From NCBI RefSeq assembly GCF_016804325.1, contig NZ_CP043627.1:6851001-6915000 (forward strand): a stretch of DNA of 64,000 nt. The letters run 5' to 3'. The translations under genes were made by a program, and so were the position numbers. The stretch's first letter is position 1. Each line of letters begins with the position of its first letter. Origin of the DNA: Methylobacterium aquaticum. Lineage in GTDB: Bacteria; Pseudomonadota; Alphaproteobacteria; Rhizobiales; Beijerinckiaceae. Below, piece by piece: positions 54,364-63,034 of this stretch. The notes under the pieces were generated by a model. It made no database searches. It was not told where the DNA came from and saw nothing but the letters and a program-made list of their open reading frames with translations.

Positions 54364-54929
54364 TCAGAGGGGGATGCCATCGTAAAGGGCGGCGACGGGG
54401 ATTTCCCCGCCGAGATCGGGCAGCGGGATCGTGCCGTCGCGGCCGAGGACGCGCAGGGACCAGTCCGGGCCGTCCCCGCGTGACCAGACCTCCACCCGGG
54501 CCTCGTCCTGATAGACGATCAGGTAGGCGCGCAGGGTCTGGAGGCCCTGGTAGAACTCGGCCTTGCGGCCCCGGTCGTTGTTCAGGGTGGAGGGGACAGC
54601 ACCTCGGCGGCGACGAGCGGGTCGCGGGCGTAGCCGTCCTGAAGAAGCGGGCCGCGGCGGACGACGACGTCGGGGATCGGCGCGTAGTCGTCGACGAAGT
54701 CGTTGCGCAGGCCCAGGCCCGGCAGGGCGCGGCAGCCGAACTTCGCCACCAGCGGGCGCAAGGCGGCGAGAAGGTTGCTGACGATCAGCTGATGCCGCTC
54801 ACCCGGCGGCGCCATCAGCACCGCCTCGCCGTCGAGAAGCTCCCAGCGCTCCTCGTCCGGGCGGTCGCGGATCATTGCGATGAAGTCGGCGACCCGCATC
54901 CGCGGGGCGCGCCTGAGCGCGAGCGACAT
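54364..54929 (-). pseudogene. Uma2-type restriction-endonuclease-like protein, frameshifted
   Basis: The N-terminal part (54582-54929) reads MSLALRRAPRMRVADFIAM, then WELLDGEAVLMAPPGERHQ and IPDVVVRRGPLL, the Uma2/DUF820 fold. It ends early after AAEVLSPPP. The rest is in another frame directly downstream: NNDRGRKAEFYQGL, LRAYLIVYQDEARVEVW and the family ending ALYDGIPL, stopping at 54364. One missing base near 54587-54595 explains it (SPPP-stop instead of the family SPSTLNND). The catalytic core is split, so it should be inactive unless this is a sequencing error. Confidence 0.85.
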
Positions 54930-55044
54930 GACGGCTCCCTGTCACCGCCACGATGGTAGCACCGGGCGGGGACGGGCGACAGCCTCGCTGCGCTGCGGCA
55001 CCGCGCCCGAACGATGGGACGCGATGCCGGATCGAGGGGCGGCT

Positions 55045-56478
55045 TTACGCGCCGTGCACCAGCACGTTGCGGAACTGCCAGGGATCGCTCTCGTCGATGT
55101 CCTCCGGGAAGAGGCCCGGGCGGCCCGAGAGCGGGGTCCAGTCGGTATAGACCCCGATCACCGGACCGAGATACGGCGTCTGGACTTCCAGGCAGCGGCG
55201 GAAGTCGACCTCGTCGGCCTCGACGATGCCGGCCTCCGGGTTCTCCAGCGCCCAGACCATGCCGGCGAGCACGGCGGAGGTCACCTGGAGGCCGGTGGCG
55301 TTCTGGTAGGGGGCGATCCGGCGGGTCTCCTCGATGGAGAGCTGCGAGCCGTACCAGTAGGCGTTCTTGCCGTGGCCGTAGAGCAGCACGCCGAGCTCGT
55401 CGATGCCGTCGACGATCTCGTTCTCGTCAAGGATGTGGTGCTTCTCCTGCACCTTGCCGGCCTGGCCCCACATCTCGTGCAGCGACAGCACCGCCTCGTT
55501 GCAGGGATGGTAGGCGTAGTGGCAGGTCGGCCGGTAGACCGCCTTACCGTCCTGGCGCACGGTATAGTAGTCGGCGATCGAGATCGCCTCGTTGTGCGTC
55601 ACCAGGAAGCCGAACTGCGCCTGCGCGGTCGGGGTCCAGGAACGCACGCGGGTGTCGGCGCCGGGCTGGAGCAGGTAGATCGCCGGGGCGTCGTCGGGCA
55701 GGGTGCGGCCGTTCTCCGGCATCCAGGTCTCGTGGGTGCCCCAGCCGAGCTCGGCCGGCTGGTTGCCCTCGGAGACGAAGCCCTCGACCGACCAGGTGTT
55801 GACGAAGACGCCCTGCGGCTTCTCCGACTTGGCGCGCTGGGTGTCGCGCTCGGCGATGTGGATGCCCTTGACGCCGGTCTCGCGCATCAGCGCGGCCCAT
55901 TCCTCGCGGGTCTTCGGCTCAGGCGTCTGGAGCCCGAGATCGGCCGCGACGTTGAGGAGCGCCTGCTTGACGAACCACGACACCATGCCGGGATTGGCGC
56001 CGCAGCACGACACGGCCGTGGGACCGCCGGGCTTGCGGCGGCGGGCGTCGAGCACCTGCTCGCGCAAAGCGTAGTTGGTGCGGTCGGCGGGGCCGGCATT
56101 CTTGTCGAAGTAGAAGCCCGGCCACGGCTCGGCGACGGTGTCGATGTAGAGCGCGCCGATCTCGCGGCACAGCTCCATGATGTCCCGCGACGAGGTGTCG
56201 ACCGAGAGGTTGACGCAGAAGCCCTGGCCGCCGCCCTCGGTGAGGAGGGGCTTGAGCACTTCGCGATAGTTGTCCTTGGTCAGCGCCACCTGCTCGAAGC
56301 GCAGGCCGTGCTTGTCGGCGAGCGCCTTGTGGGCATCCGACGGCTCCACCACCGTGAACCGGGCCTTGTCGTAGGTGAAGTGGCGCTCGATCAGGGGGAG
56401 GGTGCCCCGGCCGATCGAGCCGAAGCCGATCATCACGATGGGGCCGCTGATGCGGCCGTGGACGGGCCAGTCGGTCAT
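55045..56478 (-). CDS. hss: Homospermidine synthase
   Basis: A 477-residue NAD-dependent enzyme that makes sym-homospermidine from putrescine, the main polyamine of many Hyphomicrobiales. The Rossmann motif is GFGSIGRG (18-25). Further family blocks are NLSVDTSSRDIMELC, CCGANPGMVSWFVKQAL and CHYAYHPCNEAVLSLHEMWG. Its length equals the bacterial family. There is no strong ribosome binding site, though GAG lies before the ATG. It stands alone on its strand, with a 344-bp gap upstream. Confidence 0.95.
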   Translation of the reverse strand: MTDWPVHGRISGPIVMIGFGSIGRGTLPLIERHFTYDKARFTVVEPSDAHKALADKHGLRFEQVALTKDNYREVLKPLLTEGGGQGFCVNLSVDTSSRDIMELCREIGALYIDTVAEPWPGFYFDKNAGPADRTNYALREQVLDARRRKPGGPTAVSCCGANPGMVSWFVKQALLNVAADLGLQTPEPKTREEWAALMRETGVKGIHIAERDTQRAKSEKPQGVFVNTWSVEGFVSEGNQPAELGWGTHETWMPENGRTLPDDAPAIYLLQPGADTRVRSWTPTAQAQFGFLVTHNEAISIADYYTVRQDGKAVYRPTCHYAYHPCNEAVLSLHEMWGQAGKVQEKHHILDENEIVDGIDELGVLLYGHGKNAYWYGSQLSIEETRRIAPYQNATGLQVTSAVLAGMVWALENPEAGIVEADEVDFRRCLEVQTPYLGPVIGVYTDWTPLSGRPGLFPEDIDESDPWQFRNVLVHGA

Positions 56479-56822
56479 GGCGCTCGAGGTCTCCGGATTG
56501 TCGTTACGATATGCCCCGCCCGGGGGAGACCCCCGGCCGGTCGGCTCGCCTAGCAGGCCAGCATGACGCACGGGCGACGGCGCCGGGCGAGGAATGCGGG
56601 CGAAGGGTGATTGACGCGTCGGGTCCCGCCGGTCAACCCCGCCAACCCGTTGATCCGCAACGGGCAAGCCTCACCATCGGGTTAATCGCCCCCCTGCACC
56701 CGACATGCCGGATTCGCATGGCGCCGCTGCAACCGCCGCGCTTGTGTGCAGCGCGGCAGCATCCATATTGCGTTGCAACAAGAACACCGGAAACGCCCGC
56801 GCGCACTCTTCAGGAGATCCCC
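56479..56822. other. Intergenic region between hss and the small gene
   Basis: This divergent gap holds no gene that I can support. A GCAACG/TTGCAAC-type segment near 56770 is the only local AT-richer patch. The last 20 bases carry the ribosome binding site CAGGAGATC of the next gene. Confidence 0.5.
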
Positions 56823-57035
56823 ATGCTCGCGGTCATCACTCACTCCCTCATCGCCCCCATCGACGAGCGCTCCGACATGGAGCCCGGCATCCTCACCCTC
56901 GTCAGCCGCATGGTCCACGCGATCCACGCCGCCAACCAGCGCCGCCTGGAGCGCCAGATCGGCGAGTACGTCGAGGTCAATGGCGGCCGCATCACCGACG
57001 ATCTCGAGCGCCGGATCGGCCAGTTCTTCTGCTGA
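56823..57035 (+). CDS. Small hypothetical protein
   Basis: A 70-residue protein: MLAVITHSLIAPIDERSDME, then helices rich in charged residues (QRRLERQIGEYVEVNGG and DDLERRIGQFFC). AGGAG lies 6 nt before the ATG, and a good terminator follows, so it is very likely a real gene. It resembles no family that I can name. A compact helical fold and a possible DNA- or protein-binding role are guesses. Confidence 0.68.
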   Translation: MLAVITHSLIAPIDERSDMEPGILTLVSRMVHAIHAANQRRLERQIGEYVEVNGGRITDDLERRIGQFFC

Positions 57036-57081
57036 TCACGCCGCCCCGGCGAGCCGGGGCGATTCTCTCGATGGTTCAAGC

Positions 57082-57120
57082 AAGGCGCCAGGGGCGAAAT
57101 CGCCCCTCAGGCGCCTTCTT
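57082..57120 (+). terminator. Rho-independent-type terminator after the small gene
   Basis: AAGGCGCC and GGGGCGA pair with TCGCCCC and GGCGCCTT in a long stem with a 2-nt loop, followed by CTTCTT. A second, smaller hairpin CGCCCCGG-CGAG-CCGGGGCG precedes it at 57043-57062. Confidence 0.72.
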
Positions 57121-57178
57121 CGTATCGGGGGTCTGGGCGCGTCCGGTCGCTGTCCGCGACACTCTTGAAACCCTCGAT

Positions 57179-57318
57179 GTCATCCCGGGGCCGCGTAGCG
57201 GAACCCGGGGTCCATAACCGCTGACGATGCCGGGTGAAGCGGAACGGTCTTCGCCCTCTTCCTCAATGTCAGCGGTTATGGATCCTGGGTTCTCGTCTCC
57301 GACGAGCCCCAGGATGAC
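57179..57318. repeat. R2 palindromic repeat, copy c
   Basis: Left GTCATCCCGGGGCCGCGTAG and right end CCCAGGATGAC, with inner arms CCATAACCGCTGA and TCAGCGGTTATGG that form an extra 13-bp perfect stem. It lies between the small gene and proB. Confidence 0.88.
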
Positions 57319-57363
57319 GCGGAGAGGGGCGGAATCGGGGGCGAATGCGGACGGTTTTCGCCC

Positions 57364-58452
57364 TCAATCCCCCACCACCGCCAGGTCGTCCCGATGCACC
57401 ATCGCGGCGCGGCCCGGATAGCCCAGAACCGCCTCGATCTCCCGGCTCGACCGTCCGAGGATGCGCGCCGCATCCTCGCTGTCATAGGCCACGAGGCCGC
57501 GGGCGAGCACCGTGCCGTCCTCGGCCCGGATCGTCACCGCGTCGCCGCGGCTGAAGCTGCCCTCGACCCGCCGGACGCCGACCGGCAGCAGGCTCGCCCC
57601 GCCCTGGAGCGCGCGGGCCGCGCCGGCATCGATCGTGAGCGTGCCGCGGGGTTCCAGCGAGCCGGCGATCCAGGTCTTGCGGGCAGCCCCCGGCGTCGAG
57701 CCGGCGAGGAACCACGAGCAGCGGGCGCCGTTCGCCACCGCCTTCAGCGGGTTCTTCACCCGCCCGTCGGCGATCATCATCTGGGTGCCGCCCGAGATCG
57801 CGATCTTGGCCGCCTCGACCTTGGTGCGCATGCCGCCGCGCGACAGCTCCGAGGCCGGCCCGCCCGCCATCGCGTCGATCTCCGGGGTGATCCGGGCGAT
57901 GACGGGCAGGTGCTCGGCTGTCGGGTCGCTCGCGGGCGGGGCGGTGTAGAGCCCGTCGATGTCGGAGAAGAGCACCAGCAGGTCGGCGCCGATCATCGTG
58001 GCGACGCGCGCCGCGAGGCGGTCGTTGTCGCCGTAGCGGATCTCCGAGGTCGCGACGGTGTCGTTCTCGTTGACGACCGGGACGGCGCGCTCTTCCAGGA
58101 GCTTCAAGGTGGTCGCCCGTGCGTTGAGGTAGCGCCGGCGGGATTCGGTGTCCTGCGGCGTCACCAGGATCTGGCCGGCGACGATGCCGTGGTGGGACAA
58201 CGCCTCCGACCAGTGCCGAGCCAGCGCGATCTGCCCCACCGCGGCCGCGGCCTGGCTCTCTTCCAGGCGCAACGGGCCGGGACTGAAATTGAGCACGGTG
58301 CGCCCGAGCGCGATCGAGCCGGAGGAGACCACCAGCACGTCGACGCCGCGACCGTGCAGCTCGGCGATGTCCTCGGCGAGCGCCGCCAGCCAGGCATGGC
58401 GCAGCCGCCCCCGCGCCCGGTCGACGAGGAGCGCCGAGCCGACCTTGAGCAC
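57364..58452 (-). CDS. proB: Glutamate 5-kinase, N-terminus uncertain
   Basis: A protein of at least 362 residues that phosphorylates glutamate for proline synthesis. The kinase domain has [32 protein letters not shown] and [11 protein letters not shown]; the C-terminal PUA domain (about 275-355) has [20 protein letters not shown]. The start is unusual. Codons for TLDQFRRVV precede LKVGS in the same frame, as in the family, but there is no start codon upstream in that frame. A GTG at 58452 gives the start used here. An ATG at 58514 in another frame would fit if one base were missing. Confidence 0.88.
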   Translation of the reverse strand: MLKVGSALLVDRARGRLRHAWLAALAEDIAELHGRGVDVLVVSSGSIALGRTVLNFSPGPLRLEESQAAAAVGQIALARHWSEALSHHGIVAGQILVTPQDTESRRRYLNARATTLKLLEERAVPVVNENDTVATSEIRYGDNDRLAARVATMIGADLLVLFSDIDGLYTAPPASDPTAEHLPVIARITPEIDAMAGGPASELSRGGMRTKVEAAKIAISGGTQMMIADGRVKNPLKAVANGARCSWFLAGSTPGAARKTWIAGSLEPRGTLTIDAGAARALQGGASLLPVGVRRVEGSFSRGDAVTIRAEDGTVLARGLVAYDSEDAARILGRSSREIEAVLGYPGRAAMVHRDDLAVVGD

Positions 58453-58525
58453 GACGCGGCGGAACTGGTCGAGGGTGGGGGTCTCGGGCGAGCGGGGGCG
58501 GGAAGCGTGGACATGGAACCGGGGA

Positions 58526-58606
58526 TCAGGGGGCGGCGGGAATGAGGTCCGTGTGGACGACGACGTTCCCCTTGACGAGGAGCGGCAGGTCCGGGGTCCG
58601 TGTCAT
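58526..58606 (-). pseudogene. C-terminal remnant of a second vapC
   Basis: The 26 codons read [20 protein letters not shown] and LIPAAP. The intact VapC at 59014-59418 ends DDLPLLFKGNDFTRTDLVPAV, so the two are homologous over the last 20 or so residues. No other part of a PIN domain is seen before it. It lies 12 bp upstream of the likely original proB start region, and is probably a leftover from an older toxin gene at this locus. Confidence 0.62.
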
Positions 58607-59013
58607 GGGGTTAAGCCATGCCGTCCCCCCTGTTCAACCGCGCCGGATGTCCATGCCGCGACCGGAGCGCCGAAAGGGGCCGGTGGCCGCGCGATCACGA
58701 TGAGCGCGGGCGTGTCGAGGGCGATCGGAATGGTCCGAGGGTGCGCCGGGCTGCCTGTGCCGGGCCACGTCCTGCACGAGGGCACGCAGGGCATCGTCAT
58801 CCGCCTGCTGGGCGGGGATGAGTGCGGCATACGCGGCTGCGCGCGATGCGGAGGGTTTCGGGAGATGCGGTAAGCTTCCGACACCCTTGACGGTCGGCGG
58901 CTTCTCCATCGGTCGCTCCATGGCTGCCCGAAACCGATACCCCGGTGATCCTTGAGGCGAAGAAGCGCGAAAGTGACTCCGTGACGTGGTGAAACCCGGA
59001 TCGAGAGCAGGTG
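58607..59013. other. Intergenic region between the vapC remnant and vapC
   Basis: No convincing gene, repeat or promoter is seen. Frames on both strands are short and have no family motifs. It may contain eroded remains of the older toxin-antitoxin module. Confidence 0.4.
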
Positions 59014-59418
59014 CTACGATTCCAGGCTCACCGCGGGCACGAGGTCCGTCCTGGTGAAATCGTTGCCTTTGAATAGCAAAGGAAGATCATCGCGTTTCGC
59101 GACCGCGTAGGACAGGCAGTCGCCGAAGTTGAGGGACGCAGGGTGTCCCATCCCCTTGCCGTACCGATCGAATGCCTGTTGCGCGATGAAGCTATGAGCT
59201 GCCGTGAACGGCAAGAGCGTGAGATTCGACAGGGTCATCAGTTTGCGGAGGATGTCCGTCGCATCGGGTTCGCCTCGGCGTTCGACGGCGATATGCGCCT
59301 CCAGGGCAGTTGGTGTGCCCAGGATGCAGTCTTCCCGTGTCAGCACGGCGAGGAAGATTGGAGCTTCCGGCTCTCCAAGCGCGATGGCGAGCAGGGCCGA
59401 GGTATCAACCGCGATCAT
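59014..59418 (-). CDS. vapC: VapC-type PIN-domain toxin ribonuclease
   Basis: A 134-residue PIN nuclease. Acidic catalytic residues are Asp5 (MIAVDTSALLAI), Glu in TALEAHIAVE, and Asp in NFGDCLSYAVAK. The order and the HPASLNFGDCLSYA segment are typical of VapC toxins of the type that cut tRNA or rRNA. It is coupled to vapB by a 4-bp overlap (ATGA). The module sits between obgE and proB, two genes that are usually adjacent in this group. Confidence 0.93.
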   Translation of the reverse strand: MIAVDTSALLAIALGEPEAPIFLAVLTREDCILGTPTALEAHIAVERRGEPDATDILRKLMTLSNLTLLPFTAAHSFIAQQAFDRYGKGMGHPASLNFGDCLSYAVAKRDDLPLLFKGNDFTRTDLVPAVSLES

Positions 59419-59699
59419 CGCGGCAGACCGTACTCGTCATAAAGATCGCTGTGATCGGAGTTCGTCCCCGGCGGCAGCTTGGCTCGCACAGATGCGCCAC
59501 GCGCCAAGATATCGGCGATGAACGCTTCTCGATCGCCAAGCGGTTGTCGCAGGGCCGTTACGACACGGGTCGCCGGCATCTCGTCATAAGCCCGCAACGC
59601 CTGCGCCACGGCATCGCCCGGCGTCGTCCCGAGACGTTCCGCGAGGCGCCGGGCGAGCAGCAAGGTCTCGTCGCTGTCGATGATCAGAGGCTCGGTCAT
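59415..59699 (-). CDS. vapB: VapB-type antitoxin
   Basis: A 94-residue protein with the RHH-like PSK-type N-terminus (DSDETLLLARRLAERLGTTP and GDAVAQALRAYDE) and an extended C-terminal region (PPGTNSDHSDLYDEYGLPR) that would bind the toxin active site. It would repress its own promoter together with VapC. ATG at 59699 with GGGGGCGAC-type weak ribosome binding site. It differs in type from the AbrB-fold VapB at 2792-3049. Confidence 0.9.
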   Translation of the reverse strand: MTEPLIIDSDETLLLARRLAERLGTTPGDAVAQALRAYDEMPATRVVTALRQPLGDREAFIADILARGASVRAKLPPGTNSDHSDLYDEYGLPR

Positions 59700-59748
59700 G
59701 GGGGCGACTCCTAGTGGCGTCGAATCTAGCGTCACCCCCACGCTGTCC

Positions 59749-60843
<1,095 letters not shown>

Positions 60844-61479
60844 TCAGGCGCCGACCCGGCATTCCGCCCGGTCGTGACGCTCGAAGACGAGACCGGCGGC
60901 GTGCCAGGTCTTCAGGCTGTCCCAGGCCCGCCGGTCGAGCCGGAAGCGGTCGACCGGGAAGACCCCGCCGCGGGCCGGGAAGGCCTGAAGGCCGGAGCCG
61001 ACCGAGGCGAAGCCGCACTTCTCCAGCACCCGCCGCGAGGCCGGGTTCACCACCCGGGCCGAGGAGGCGAGCTCGCCCCCCTCGGTATAGGCGAAGAAGG
61101 CGTCGATCATCGCCCGCGCGGCTTCCGTGGCCAGGCCCTGGCCCCAATGCGGGGTGCCGAGCCAGTACCCGAGATGCGGCGCACCGCCTTCAGCGTCGGG
61201 CTCGATGCTGACGACGCCGATCGCCCGGGTCGGGTGGCGCTGCGGCGTGATCGCCATGATCAGCGCCCGCCCATCCGCATTGGCCTGCCGCGACTCGAGG
61301 ATGAAATTATCGACGGAGGGCGGATCGAGCGGATGCGGAATTCGGGCGGTCATCCCGGCTACGGCTTTCTCACCGGCGAGGCGGACGAGAGCTTGCGCAT
61401 CGGCCTGACGGGCCCAGCGCAGCCACAGCCTCCGGGTCTCGAGCCGGAAGACATCGTCGCGGGTGAGGTCGGGAAACAT
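60844..61479 (-). CDS. GNAT-family acetyltransferase, RimJ/RimL-like
   Basis: A 211-residue enzyme of the Gcn5 fold. The acetyl-CoA loop is GTPHWGQGLATEAARAM, with LGYWLGTP before it, and N-terminal ETRRLWLRWARQADAQALVR. It would acetylate a protein N-terminus or small molecule. Genes of this kind lie between rpmA and obgE in many alphaproteobacteria, so a ribosomal protein substrate is likely but inferred. Confidence 0.92.
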   Translation of the reverse strand: MFPDLTRDDVFRLETRRLWLRWARQADAQALVRLAGEKAVAGMTARIPHPLDPPSVDNFILESRQANADGRALIMAITPQRHPTRAIGVVSIEPDAEGGAPHLGYWLGTPHWGQGLATEAARAMIDAFFAYTEGGELASSARVVNPASRRVLEKCGFASVGSGLQAFPARGGVFPVDRFRLDRRAWDSLKTWHAAGLVFERHDRAECRVGA

Positions 61480-61541
61480 CGCCTGACTCCGATTCCGAAC
61501 CCAGAGCCTCCCGCTCGGGCGCGGTTACGAGAACGACGAAA

Positions 61542-61565
61542 GGGAAGGTGGTTCCCCACCTTCCC
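61542..61565 (-). terminator. Hairpin after rpmA
   Basis: GGGAAGGTGG and CCACCTTCCC form a perfect 10-bp stem with a 4-nt loop. On the minus strand it is followed by TTTCGTCG. It lies between rpmA and the GNAT gene and could reduce read-through from the ribosomal genes. Confidence 0.6.
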
Positions 61566-61674
61566 CTCGTGGTCTCGCTCGGAGCCAGGCCGTTTTCAGG
61601 CCGGAAATGAGCTAAGAGTCGCCGGGTCGGTGTGGGGACACCGGCGGAGCTCCCTCGTCACTGGCTCCGTCGGA

Positions 61675-61956
61675 TTATTCTGCGGCCTCCAGGGCCGGGG
61701 CGGCGTCGTTGGCGACGACCGTTACGAAGGCGCGACCGCGTTTCGTCACGAATTGCACCTTGCCGGCGGTGAGCGCGAACAGGGTGTGGTCGGTGCCCAT
61801 GCCGACATTGACGCCGGGATGCCACTTGGTGCCGCGCTGACGCACGATAATGTTGCCGGCGATGACGGCCTCGCTGCCGAACTTCTTCACGCCGAGACGA
61901 CGACCGGCCGAATCGCGACCGTTGCGGGACGAACCGCCTGCCTTCTTATGAGCCAT
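61675..61956 (-). CDS. rpmA: 50S ribosomal protein L27
   Basis: A 93-residue ribosomal protein with the family start [20 protein letters not shown] and the core [19 protein letters not shown]. The N-terminal tail reaches the peptidyl-transferase centre. It has an Ala-rich C-terminal extension (about 82-93). It lies 43 bp downstream of rplU. Confidence 0.98.
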   Translation of the reverse strand: MAHKKAGGSSRNGRDSAGRRLGVKKFGSEAVIAGNIIVRQRGTKWHPGVNVGMGTDHTLFALTAGKVQFVTKRGRAFVTVVANDAAPALEAAE

Positions 61957-61999
61957 GGGGCTAACTCCTGAATTCTGGAAAAGGGGCTCGCAGCCAGCT

Positions 62000-62317
62000 T
62001 TAGGCGGCGCTGATGCCCGTGACGCGGACCACGGTGAGGTCCTGGCGGTGACCGCGCTTGCGGCGCGAGTTCTGGCGGCGGCGCTTCTTGAAGGCGATGA
62101 CCTTCGGGCCGCGGGCCTGCTTCACGATCTCGCCGGCGACGCTGACGCCGGAGACCAGCGGGGCGCCGACCTGGGTCGCGCCGGCGCCGTCGGTGAACAG
62201 CAGCACCTCGCCGAAGGTGACCGCGGTGCCGGCCTCGCCCTCGAGCTTCTCGATCGTGATGACGTCGTTGGCGGCGACGCGGTACTGCTTGCCGCCGGTC
62301 TTGATCACTGCGAACAT
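62000..62317 (-). CDS. rplU: 50S ribosomal protein L21
   Basis: A 105-residue ribosomal protein beginning [20 protein letters not shown] with the basic [16 protein letters not shown] signature near the C-terminus. First gene of the rplU-rpmA-GNAT-obgE run. A promoter is visible about 135 bp upstream. Confidence 0.98.
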   Translation of the reverse strand: MFAVIKTGGKQYRVAANDVITIEKLEGEAGTAVTFGEVLLFTDGAGATQVGAPLVSGVSVAGEIVKQARGPKVIAFKKRRRQNSRRKRGHRQDLTVVRVTGISAA

Positions 62318-62452
62318 CGTTCTCGTCCGTGTTCCATCCGGCCTCCGGCGTTGCGCCGGGGTCGTCTTTTTGGCAATTGACGTCCGGACACCCGAGCGGG
62401 CCGCCGCGAACGCGACGGCGCGCGGACCGTGCAGCCCGCGCGCCAGATGTCA

Positions 62453-62481
62453 CCGTTACGGGTGCGGACGCCCTCTGTCAA
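62453..62481 (-). promoter_or_regulatory. Sigma-70-type promoter of rplU
   Basis: On the minus strand TTGACA (62481-62476), 17 nt, then TAACGG (62458-62453). The -35 is perfect, the -10 weaker. The leader of about 130 nt before rplU shows no clear riboswitch. Confidence 0.6.
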
Positions 62482-62593
62482 CGCCGACGCCCCGGTTTTG
62501 CCGCGCCTGCCTTGATTTCGCGGCGACCTTCGCCGAAGACCGCCCGGAGCGTGCGGGCCGGCAGGTCGCATGCGACACGTGCGGGAGACCACG

Positions 62594-62989
62594 ATGGAAG
62601 AGCTTGTTGCCCGGGTGACCCAGGCCACGGGACTGGACGCGACCACGGCCCAGAAGGCGATCGGGCACATCCTGGCCTTCCTGCGGAAGGAGGGCCCGCC
62701 GGAGGAGGTCAATAAGCTGATCGCGGCGATGCCGGGCGCCGAGGCGGCGCTCGCCCAGGCCGGCGACGGCGGCCCCGGCGAGGGCGGCGGCGGCCTGATG
62801 GGGATGCTCGGCGGCATGATGGGCGGCGGCGTGATGGCGCTCGGCCAGAAGCTGATGTCGGCCGGCGTGCCGATGGGCCAGATGCAGCCCCTCGGCCGCG
62901 AGCTGTTCGCCTATGGCCGCGAGAAGGCCGGCGAGGACGTGATGGGCCCGATCGTCGGCTCGATCCCGGGGCTGAACCAGTTCGTCTGA
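62594..62989 (+). CDS. DUF2267-like helical protein
   Basis: A 131-residue protein. The N-terminal helical part (MEELVARVTQATGLDATTAQ and KAIGHILAFLRKEGP) fits DUF2267. A Gly/Met-rich linker follows (GGGLMGMLGGMMGGGVMALG), then a short C-terminal helix ending PGLNQFV. The linker is hydrophobic and could touch membranes. GGGAG lies 6 nt before the ATG at 62594. Divergent from rplU. Function unknown. Confidence 0.8.
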   Translation: MEELVARVTQATGLDATTAQKAIGHILAFLRKEGPPEEVNKLIAAMPGAEAALAQAGDGGPGEGGGGLMGMLGGMMGGGVMALGQKLMSAGVPMGQMQPLGRELFAYGREKAGEDVMGPIVGSIPGLNQFV

Positions 62990-63034
62990 TCCTTTCGGCC
63001 GCGGCATCCAGGATGCTGCGGCCTCTCCCTGTTC

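Noticed and set aside
52474..54483. Forward open frame of 669 codons opposite the amidase
   Set aside because: Antisense to a clear amidase with an intact catalytic triad; no family features.
58634..58921. Reverse frame of 95 codons between the vapC remnant and vapC
   Set aside because: No motif of a toxin or antitoxin can be seen, and no start signal is evident.
62318..62452. Possible ribosomal-protein leader or riboswitch upstream of rplU
   Set aside because: I see the promoter but no stable conserved structure or terminator in the leader.
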